Assembly: GCA_009761415.1 (NCBI GenBank)
Contig: QUOL01000005.1
Location: 186,001 to 250,000, forward strand
Source: Sarcomyxa edulis
Taxonomy: Eukaryota; Basidiomycota; Agaricomycetes; Agaricales; Mycenaceae
Length of the DNA stretch: 64,000 nucleotides
Reading direction: 5' to 3'
The translations under genes were made by a program, and so were the position numbers. Shown piece by piece: positions 21,710 to 30,801 of this stretch (position 1 is the first letter of the stretch; the number at the start of each line of letters is the position of its first letter). A model generated the notes under the pieces. It was not told the DNA's origin. It made no database searches and saw nothing but the letters and a program-made list of their open reading frames with translations.

Positions 21710-23812
21710 GTGGTCCGACTAGTCGTCGTGTTCCGAAGACGGTTCCCTCTCCCACACGAAGCAGAAGATAGTTTCCTTCCCGTCGATCCTATCGCTACAT
21801 CTGACGAGCATGACACTTCCTGTTCAGGTGTTCCCAACACAGAACCCGGCGTCTTTGTAGTTCATGTTCCTGGAATAAAGGCACGCATAATCGACTTTTT
21901 GACTGCCCGTAACTGGTAATTGACATTTTCGAGGCAGTGGTCTGGTCCTACCCTGACGCACAGAAGGTACGATGCTGATCGAGTAATCGGGCCACAAATC
22001 GCTAATGAAGAGGTATATCAGCAAACCGTGACAGTCAACGATGTAATTGAGTTCACCTTGACGGTTTTAATCATCTGATCCTATTCTGGCCCATGTCTGT
22101 GGATCGTCCCTTGGTGCTTTCTGAGGGATCGGATGGGTCCTTGCATACGGCCAAACAGGCAGCGGCAAAACGTTCACGATGGAGGGCTTACGTAGAGCAC
22201 CGTATTGCGCGCAGCTTGTTCGATGTGGCGGATAGGATTGACGGAAATCTACCGGAGCTATGATAGACAAATACTCTGCGCCTGGTATCCAGTCCGAGGA
22301 AGGGATGGATAGATTCGAATTTAGCGCCACAATCGTGAAGTCATCCTCCGACCTAGTGGAACGCAGCGCAGAAGTTGACGCACAGGGCATTCCCATCAGA
22401 AAGGCGTTGACCATCCGAGAAGATTATGTAACTCACCTCAATGACTCTCAAATTGGTGCTCTATCAGTTTGCACTTTCAGGTCCCGGACGTCCGTCCCAA
22501 ACTCATCTCAACAATGGTGCAGCCTTCTGCGAAGCTCGAAGAGCTCATCACCCCATCGCCCCATCGCTCGCCCATAAGGCGCACCAGTGCAACGTCAACG
22601 AACGCGGCAAGCAGCCGTAGCCATGCTTTGTTGACGATCAGAATCAATAAGTGGCTTCCGCATGCTGAGGAAGGCCAGCTGATCCTCGTCGAGTAAGCCT
22701 AACACCGTCTAGAATATACTTTGCGGATGCTGACAAGATGAAAACGGATCAGTTTAGAGGGCAGCGAGCGATACGAAGACTCAAAGGCTCACGGTAAGCA
22801 GCGCATGGACGAAGGCGGGGAAAACAACAAGAGTTTGATGCACCTGAAGGAATGCGTCCGTGCTAAAGCGAAGTTAGCCGAAGAGGATGCCTTCAGTCAT
22901 ATACCTGAAGATTCAACAAGTTGACAATGTTGCTGAGAGTGAGTGGGACCCGGATACCATTGATCCCTGCAATACAGTGATGGCTTATCGTTGTTTTCCT
23001 ACTCGCAGCCGATATCCGACATCGAACCACACGCGCCCTTCGAGACGGTCATCATCGCACATGTGTCGCCACACATACAGGATACCGTGCACAGTACGAG
23101 CGCATTGTCCTATGCTTGTCCTCCCAAAACTTCGCCGCCCAAAAATCGCGGTCTGTCCCCGTACGATGCTGAGGATCCGCGGACGTAGAACCACGGTCAG
23201 ACCACACGCTTGGCTGACCCAGGAAGTCGTTAAGTCCAAAGGCAAGTTATGCGTGGATCTGGATAAAGTATGCCCTCCAAAAGTCACTGCGTTCCATCTA
23301 GGCAAGCTGTACACGACGAGATGGTCGCAAAAAATGTTTGCAGGCCAGGATAGAACAAGAATCGACAGGCGATGGCATCGGTGATTTGAAGGATATGATC
23401 GGAGGGTTGTATTATTCGATCCTGACAACCAAAACCAGGAAGCGATGAAGAGTAGGAAATGGATTGCTGTTGATACATACGATGCGTCGATGTTAGTTTT
23501 TGATCCACAACCTAGAGCTGATTGTTGCAGGGTCATTGCGTAGGTGAAGGATACATCCCCGGCACAGATAGGGTTTACGAGCCCTACGAGATTGATCCTA
23601 TAAAATATATAGATGCCCGGGAGGCGATTGGCTCGAAGTGGGACGAGGAAGTGCAGAAAGCGATACACAAAGCGGAATCGGAGAGATTGGATCTCCGTGT
23701 ATGCATAGATATTGGTCCACGAGCCATGATGGATGCTTGGAGAGCAGGACAGAAAGATAGAGAAATCAGAGAATTGAGCGAAGTAGACGACCAGAAGGAG
23801 AAAAGAGCATAG
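21710..23812 (+). pseudogene. Broken kinesin motor-domain gene
   Basis: Kinesin motor motifs appear in order but not in one frame: TEPGVFVVHVPGIKARI (about 21840), YDADRVIGPQIANEEVYQQT (about 21970), the P-loop AYGQTGSGKTFTMEG (22143-22187), FEFSATIVKS and VDAQGIPIRK, the switch-I-like NAASSRSHALLTIRI (about 22600), LILV/DLEGSERYEDSKAH across a still-recognisable intron, NNKSLMHLKECVRAKAKL, then IIAHVSPHIQDTVHS and DPRTWNHGQTT. Breaks include a shift just after the P-loop (about 22190, where EHRIARSLFDVAD is in another frame), a stop soon after, loss of a base where I-P-W is expected (about 22905), and later stops. Switch II reads DLEGSE instead of DLAGSE. The tail continues in a further frame (YEPYEIDPIKYIDAREAIGS) to 23812. 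Confidence 0.85.
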
Positions 23813-25797
23813 GCGGTGGCTATTCGAATTTGTACATCATGTAGTCAAGATTGCAGATGTAGTTTTTCAGTCGACGGACGGACTGCACTATCAAATACCA
23901 GGAGCTCCAACCGATCTCAACGGAGGCCATTGTGGTGTTGGTGTGGCCACGGTATTCTCGAGGCATTGCAAGACTAAAGAAAAGACAAGGAATGGGCCAA
24001 ATGGCGTCAAATTGACCCTATTAGCGCTCAACGTGGTCCTAAGCGCCGAAAAGAAGAACAAGGCCAACGTAAATAAGCACCGGTCCGTCAATGATGTTTG
24101 AAGCACGAATTGAACGCATCGGAGTCATAGCCCTACCTTCCAAAGTTCCACAATCCGGAAAGGAATTTTCATGGCAGATTTCCTTTGCGCTACAGCAGCA
24201 TCCGTAGCCCGCGCAGTGTCCGTCTCGTTCGGGCGGAACAATCTACATGGGAGGATCTGGAGTATCATCCACAGCCGCAGTGAAGAGCAGACCCATTCTC
24301 ACTGTGCAGTGAGATGCGATGGGGCGAAAGAGTCCGGGAAAACATTGGACATTCTGAGATGGGCGCTAATTGCAGGACAGTGAGAACAGACTAGAGTCTT
24401 CTGACCAGAACTACGCAGCCGATAGAAATTCGTACACGAGTTCGAAGGAAGCATATGTTTCCAGAAGAACATGGACGACAGCGAGGTGAGAACAGTTTTC
24501 ACCGCGATGGCGTCGGATAGTACACCAGTCCTTCGAGAAATGGAGCCAAAAACGATGCTATGTTCAATCCATGATAGCCAGGAAGAGCCCTCCGCAACTT
24601 TGAAAAGAAAAATGGTAAGCCCTGATGTCGTCTTGATGTGAAATGTGAATGTGCAAGTGCAAACACATCTGCCAGACTTCGGTAACGGCATTAGCGCACT
24701 GGGCGCTTCTACGATTAATAATGTTTAGTAATCCTCAGAGATTATGAATTTGCAGGAATAATACAAGGACGAGACCGTACACTGTAATCCAGGAGAGCCA
24801 TAGTAAAGCCAGGTGCTATGCTCGAATCTGACAAGTTTGGTTTCATGGGAGGGAGGAGGTGCGACAAGTTTGGGAGGAAGTCCACGTGGTTGCGCGGCAC
24901 AGGCCGGCCGGGATTTTTTTTTGTGGTTTATCTTGTTCTTGCACTGCACTCTACTTTAGCGCTTGTTTCTCCTTCGTAGGCGCCTGTCGACTTCATCGGC
25001 AAAGCAGATCTATCCTTCGATAACGGTGGACTCGACGGCCACGGCCCTCCTTCTGCGGCCGCGTTCAGCACCCTAGACACCCGGAATGACTCGTTGTGAC
25101 TCACAGTCAGCGGACTTGCACAGCAGATCCTACGAGCAACTGTGTTTTATTTGATGGAGGTATCCGGATCCGTGTCTAATAATCTACACCGACATGACTC
25201 GAAGAAGCTGTTTACACGAATTTCGGCCTATTCGAGAAAGCAGTAGTCCATTAGGCGCCTGTGTTGGGACTGGACGGACGCAACGACGGAATCTTATGGT
25301 GATCCTAGTGAACCCGGTCGTTCATCCTTCATGTTGTCTGCGGACTATAATCTGCATACGGGATCGTATTTACAGGAGCGCCCTTGCTATTGACGCGTTT
25401 TCCAGGATCTGTATGGTCGAAACATGATCGTGTTTAATTTAAGCGCCCAAAGCACATCTCAGACCTGGTTTTGTCGGTGATTCCACCATTCATTCTGTAC
25501 CGACGTTTCGAGCGACGCGGTGTTTGATTCGATAATCTGCTCCATCAGGTGGACGGAACACGATCTATCTTCTTGTCCTCGGAATATGCCACACCATTAC
25601 CATTACCTGTGGAATATACCCGCCGAGTCACACACAGATTCCCTTTGGAAACGGCTCTCCCAATCACAGCAACTCCTCATACAGCTTGTCCATGTATAAA
25701 GGACTCGCTAGTTTGCCTGCATTTCCTCATTCCACTTCAGACTCATATCGACAGCCTCACTCTCACCCAACCACTTGCCCTCGAATCTAACTCCTCT
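23813..25797. other. Gene-poor region after the kinesin remnant
   Basis: About 2 kb without a supportable gene. A few coding-like pieces occur on the forward strand (GAKESGKTLDILRWAL near 24321-24368, DFIGKADLSFDNGGLDGHG near 24990), separated by stops and without consistent splicing. They may be further decayed parts of the kinesin tail or of another dead gene. The reverse ORF at 24299-24691 shows no motif. Confidence 0.4.
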
Positions 25798-26937
25798 ATG
25801 CCTATTGCAACCATCGGCCACTTTGTTACTATCTTCCGTAGTGCAAGCGATCTCACTCCAGAAGTGTGGGCTGCCTTCGAATCGAACCCCCGACCTTCTA
25901 ATATCATGTTCCCCCACGCTTTGAAGACTCTGAAACAAGAGGAGTCTGGCAACGCTCCCCGCGACCAGTATTGGATTGCTTGCAGTACATACTCCCCTCA
26001 GCCCGTCGTCGATCTCGTACTTTCAGTCACCGAAACCCCGATGGGCAAATATCCGATCTTCATATATTCGACGCGTCCCGTACTCGAACTTACAGCAGAC
26101 TATCTCATTCCTCGTCTCCGCCAACTCATACGTTCCCTCCTGTCCGTCGTACACCCGAGTCGCGTGTTTTCCGTATTCGCTCCCGATCTCATTACTAGAC
26201 TATTCGTTGAACTATGGACAACGGCCACAGGCATCAAAAAACACGAGACATACTATCACGCAATGTTCAGTTTCTGCACCAAGAAAACATTTATCAATAG
26301 ACAACTCACCGTACATCCCGATGCCGCCTACGAGCTCTGCCAAGCGACGGAAAGGGATACAATGCAAGCCGCAGAGCTTTGCTTCAAGTTCGCCAGTGAA
26401 TCGGTAAGACCTGCGCCCATTATCCCATCTTTGGTGTCAATACATTCTGACACGACACCACATACACAGGCTCCTTTCACCCTAACATGGGAGGGTGCCA
26501 TCAAAGAAGCCACGCTTTTGATCCGCAACAACCAATTGTGGGTCCACCGTCTCCGATTGCCTGGTCAGGAACCCGAAATCGCGTCGATCGTGGCTATCAC
26601 TCGTACTAGTGACAGTGTGAGCGCAATCACAAAAGTATACACAAATCCCCGGTGGCGGCGCCGGGGATGTGCTGAGCGCCTGGTACGCCGGGTCTGCAAG
26701 CAGTGAGTCTCGTTGAAACGCCTCTATTGAATTGGATCATTGCTTACGCATCTGTCATGTAGCCTCCTGATTACAAAGGAGAGTGTTGTACTCTATGTGG
26801 GCCATGAAAATCCTGCGGCCAAAGTCTATAAGCGTGTTGGATTTGCAGGTCTCCTCGGCGCTGCACCAGTTGAGGGCGCTGACTCCTGGCTAGAAGTCGG
26901 ATTCGACCCAAAACACGTAGTACTAGGTCACTGGTAA
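25798..26937 (+). CDS. GNAT-family N-acetyltransferase
   Basis: The GNAT fold moves an acetyl group from acetyl-CoA to an amine. I use the ATG at 25798 (MPIATIGHFVTIFRSASDLT) because the frame upstream has no ATG. The N-terminal half is less conserved (EVWAAFESNPRPSNIMFPHA). After intron 1 (about 26404-26470) the acetyltransferase core follows: EGAIKEATLLIRNNQLWVHR, VSAITKVYTNPRWRRRGCAE (the acetyl-CoA motif A, R/Q-x-x-G-x-A type) and RLVRRVCKHLL across intron 2 (gtgagt at about 26703), then VVLYVGHENPAAKVYKRVGF and the terminal VLGHW. The N-A-A-x-x-V-Y-x-x-x-G-F block is typical. The substrate is unknown. Confidence 0.85.
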
Positions 26938-27431
26938 ACCTGTGTCCTGTCGCCCCCTTTCCCCTGCATCTCCAACGCTTTGACGACTCAATCTTTCCCC
27001 ATCCTAAATGCGATCGTGATCTCACGCTGGCCTGTATCTCGACTCCGCTCTGCTATATCTTATCATTACTATCATGGACTTAGACCCCCTTGGGGACAAT
27101 ACCTCTTTAGGTTTCTATCATCTCCCTACTATATCCCATCTCCAAAATGTTTCCCTATACGAATCACACTCCCCTCCGATCGATATATCATGTAGCACTA
27201 TTATTTATCCGAGTCTTTTGTAGTACCAAAAATTGCAATGGATATCTTTCTCACCTCTTCCTTGTTATTGCTAGTCTATTTCTCTGAACCAGAATCTCTC
27301 GCAAGGTTGACTGTGACGGAAATTTCAAATTCAGCGACGATCGGATGAACCGCCCGGCTTTCATTTGAGCAGTCCTTCAATTGCAGGTTCCTTTCTTCCT
27401 TCGAGCACCCACCTACCCACCTTTCGCTCTC
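26938..27431. promoter_or_regulatory. Intergenic region with promoter of the COX14-like gene
   Basis: Holds the 3' UTR of the acetyltransferase gene and the promoter of the next forward gene. No ORF or repeat of note; no clear TATA box close to the ATG. Confidence 0.35.
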
Positions 27432-27878
27432 ATGCCTCCCATCCTAGATATACTACACAAAGGGGTGGTCTACACGCTCGCTGGTATATCAGTATACAGC
27501 ATCGTCATGGCTGTCCAGGTACACAGACACACGATGCAGATGGGCAGAGGTAAGTTCTTCTTTTGCTCGGAGTCAATCCCAGCCCACGATGCGAATTGGA
27601 ATGCTTATTGCTTTTTCAGACGTACGTTCTCTTGATATATGTGACAGTGGCTTGCGATACTGATGGTAACATATTCATGTATGATGCAGTTTATGGCTCA
27701 GAAGGAAGTCATCGAGCAGCAGGAGAAGGAGGTACGAAGCACTGATCTTCCTCGGCGCGCATCCGTATATTCCCCTCTGATGCTGTTCTGGATCTCTTTG
27801 ATTTAGGATGCGAAGAGAGAGCTTGCTTTGGCTGAAGCTGCCCAATTAGCAGCTCGTTTCAAGACCAGGTCTTCATAA
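27432..27878 (+). CDS. COX14-like small mitochondrial membrane protein, with a probable 2-base exon
   Basis: COX14 proteins are single-helix inner-membrane factors for cytochrome c oxidase assembly. Exon 1 (27432-27549) reads MPPILDILHKGVVYTLAGIS, VYSIVMAVQVHRHTMQMGR. The later exons give FMAQKEVIEQQEKE and DAKRELALAEAAQLAARFK, with a stop at 27876. Joining exon 1 directly to the FMAQ exon breaks the frame. Between them lies tttttcag-AC-gtacgt (AC at 27620-27621), a perfect acceptor and donor around two bases. Including AC gives M-G-R-D-F-M-A-Q and an open frame to the end. An alternative is an earlier donor in exon 1 (CAG/gtacac at about 27518), which also keeps frame but removes VHRHTMQMGR. 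Size and layout (about 70-80 residues, one helix, charged tail) fit COX14. The family call is moderate. Confidence 0.65.
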
Positions 27879-28473
27879 CGTGGCGAAGACGCTGCACGCA
27901 TGTTCGAATCTAATACCAATATACAAATACAACCGCTGGTGAGTGGTTTGATAATCTTGGACTCGAATCGCTGTGTACTTGCACTCAGAATATCGTATCT
28001 TTTCTCCTCTTTAGTCTAAACGTATCAACCGCCACCACCACCAAACAACCACACCGTACTTGGCGATCCATCGGAGAGAGAACTCCTACAAACATCGAGC
28101 TTTCAGTTGTACCATATGTAAATGCTAGCCACCCACCGACCATAACAAAGCATCCCCACCTCACGAGAGCCTCGGAGCGGTTTCAGTGACTTGACCATCG
28201 GGTATGCATCTTCCTACCGCTATTTGTACAGTTCACCTCCGTCAGGTTCGGCATGCAAACGACCATCGTTCGTACAAGATTCAATGGTTGGTGTAGTCGA
28301 TGGTGAAACAGAGTGAGCTGCGTAACACGATCGCCACTCAGCAAGACTTGGACCGAAGAAATCGACGTATCACAATCCACTCAAGACATAGTCTACAATA
28401 TCAATTTGACCATCACAAGTTCCGTCAGAGTCCGCTGCCGTTGCGAGATTATTAAATTATCGCAAACAAATAC
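27879..28473. other. Convergent intergenic region
   Basis: Lies between the 3' ends of a forward and a reverse gene. No ORF with motifs; likely 3' UTRs. Confidence 0.4.
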
Positions 28474-30371
28474 TCAGAACCGTTTACTATTCGAATACAT
28501 CGAACCCCCACCAAACCCTCCCCCTCCCCCTCTTCCAACCAACCCGAAATTCCCACCACCTGCATACAACTGCTTCAACCTATACTGCTCATACCCATAG
28601 TACCCACCCGCACAAACCCCGACAAATAAGAACACCTTGAAGAAGAACCCAAGCCAAGACCCTTTCTCTTGCATCTTCTTACCACCTTTGCCGATCCCGA
28701 AAATCCCTGATTTAAGTTTGTCGCGGGGGGCGTCGGGGGCGGAGAGGATTGCTGAGTATGTTGTCACAGTAATGATGCTATGAGAAAGGAGAAGAAGAGT
28801 GAGCATAGGATGACGTGAAGATGAATATGGGGCATTATAGATAGACCCACTCGTGTGCGTCGAAGACATCACCCGTCATAGCTGTGAATCCTAAGAAGGG
28901 AGCGCTGGGGAGTTGGATTTTTTCGAGACGGAAACAGTCTGACCAGTCGTCCCCTAGATTAGTAGGTCGTGAAGATGCAATAAGCACTTGATATTTATAC
29001 GATCATCGGCGGACGATTCGATATGTAAACTCACAAGCTTTGTATTGGACTTTGACCTATGTGATTAGATTGAACGATATCAACAATGTGTAGAAAAGGC
29101 AATGGTGTATCGAACTTACGTCGAGGAACTTTTCCTTCACGTACGTTATCTTCAGTTTGGTAGCGACGTTCGTTCGTCGGAAATTGGCCTACAAAAATGC
29201 AGAAAATAGAAGCAGATGAGTCAGTACACAGTATCAAACTCAGATTGTGGAATTGGAGGGGTAATGGGCAAGAATAGTTGTACGCAACTGAACAAGTACC
29301 GAGATTGGTAGCCTCTCCATCGTTGCCAAAGTCGTACGGTGTCTGTCCATCGCCTAGCATAGCGGTTATGCGCGGGAAGGAGGTCGTGTGGCGGGAGTTG
29401 GCGTATCTGGAGAATCAGCGTTTCATTAGCTCTGACTAGAGCGATTTAGATGGTCACTGACGTGTCGAGGAATATTCCTAGACCTTCAAATTTATCTGGT
29501 CGTGTGGTGTAGGTATAAGATGCGATTGCAGGTTTAGGTGAGAGTCAGCAAGGGAAACTGACCTGCATTTCCGAAGATAGGACCTGGTAGAGCACGATCT
29601 TTTGTTAGCCAGACGGCGAGACCGTCGCCGAATAGATGGGTTGAGTCTCCTGAGACCTGAGAAGTAGAATGACGTGTTGGTTGGGAAGAGGAAGAGGTGA
29701 TCGACCAGGATACTCACCTTGAATTCGATTTCGATGACATAGTTGGACGTGGTGACTGGCAGACGAGACCACAACCATCCCTATAAAGTCCCAAGATCAA
29801 CAACATTGAACGCTCCTCTGAACGCGTAAGGGTACCATTTGAGATGGCCGTGCGCGCGTTAGACGGATATGCTTATTCGTGTTCTAGATAACATTCAGTC
29901 ATGCGGACGGGTTTGGAAAGTCGAATTCGATGACTTACTACGTATGCATCTGCTCCGAAATCCCACCACCGGTTCTGCAGGTCTTGATCAATGTATGGTG
30001 CATATAATGAATGTGTTCTGAGTTGAACGGTCTGGGATAAGGATGCGGTTGAGTAATTGCGTCTTAGGCAATGAGTTCTGCCAAAAGAGTTTAGGCCAAT
30101 CCGAGGGCTATATCTTCAGGGAGACGGTGATACAGCCAGTAAAGTTGTAGACGCTTTCCACGTATTCCTTCAGATCTTTCGCCTCTGATTTCCCATTATT
30201 CATCCTTTCCTTGTACGACCGCAGCATTCCACAGCAGATAAGAGAACTCACTCGTTCAATAGTGCTATTTCCAATCCGTGTCTTGTCGTCCGTTGCAGCG
30301 TGTGCCAGGCTAAAAAATAGACAACATAGCCCCAATGAAATAGACAGCATGGTGCGACAGCAAGACAACAT
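28474..30371 (-). CDS. L-type (legume-like) cargo lectin, VIP36/Emp47 family
   Basis: These type I membrane lectins bind high-mannose glycans and carry glycoproteins between ER and Golgi. Start at ATG 30371 with a signal peptide (LSISLGLCCLFFSLAHAA). Joined exons give SLYAPYIDQDLQNRWWDFGA, NTNKHIRLTRARPSQ, GWLWSRLPVTTSNYVIEIEF, DGLAVWLTKDRALPGPIFGN, GLGIFLDTYANSRH, QTPYDFGNDGEATNLG, then LGFTAMTGDVFDAHEI. These contain the conserved D-G-L/F-A-x-W, the L-D-T-Y and the glycan-binding Asp/Asn/His positions. A membrane helix is near the end (WLGFFFKVFLFVGVCAGGYY). The cytosolic tail is glycine-rich and ends SNSKRF, resembling the KRFY end of VIP36 without the Tyr. A transposon end lies 135 bases before the ATG. 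Confidence 0.9.
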
Positions 30372-30502
30372 TTTTTGCTGCTAAGATGTATACAGTGTCG
30401 AGTAGACCAGAGAATGAGAGCGAGGACCAAGCCTGCTGGAGGGTTTACGGGTTAATTTTGTGAAGATTTAGAGAGAGTGAGGATTCCAGGAACTTGTCAC
30501 CG

Positions 30503-30505
30503 AAA
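30503..30505. repeat. Target-site duplication, left copy (AAA)
   Basis: AAA directly before the CACTG end; matched by AAA after the other end at 38378-38380. A 3-bp duplication is typical of CACTA elements, but AAA is low in information. Confidence 0.65.
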
Positions 30506-30545
30506 CACTGGGGTTTGAGCCAAATATTTCGCTGTCGATATTCGG
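30506..30545 (+). repeat. Left terminal inverted repeat of the CACTA element
   Basis: Begins CACTGGGGTTTGAGCC. Its partner at 38339-38377 reads CACTGGGATTTGAGCC on the reverse strand. About six differences over 40 positions, including one gap. Confidence 0.9.
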
Positions 30546-30735
30546 TGAATAGGTGGTGTATATACCGAATATGAGCCAGATATCGTCTGACTATATTCTG
30601 CCATATATGTAGCGCGTATAACCCTTATAAGCCAAGTATCTACCAATTATACACGGTGTATCTCCGGACTTATATTTGGTCCATATTTGGCAGGAACAGA
30701 GAGTATATTTGGCAGATATATCCATTCTGAGCACC
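30546..30735. repeat. Left subterminal repeat region of the CACTA element
   Basis: Short motifs recur in both orientations, for example GTATATACCGAATAT, GCCATATATG, TATATTTGG and ATATTTGGCAG. In plant CACTA elements such clustered subterminal motifs bind the second element protein (TnpA). The same role here is inferred. Confidence 0.7.
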
Positions 30736-30801
30736 GGCTCGGGCTCCGTCCTGCTACTACCATCGCCTCGAATCCATTCCTAAACTCTGTATATTGTTAT
30801 C

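Noticed and set aside
24299..24691. Reverse ORF of 130 codons with several Cys residues
   Set aside because: No motif, no splice support and composition not unlike the complement of decayed coding sequence on the other strand.
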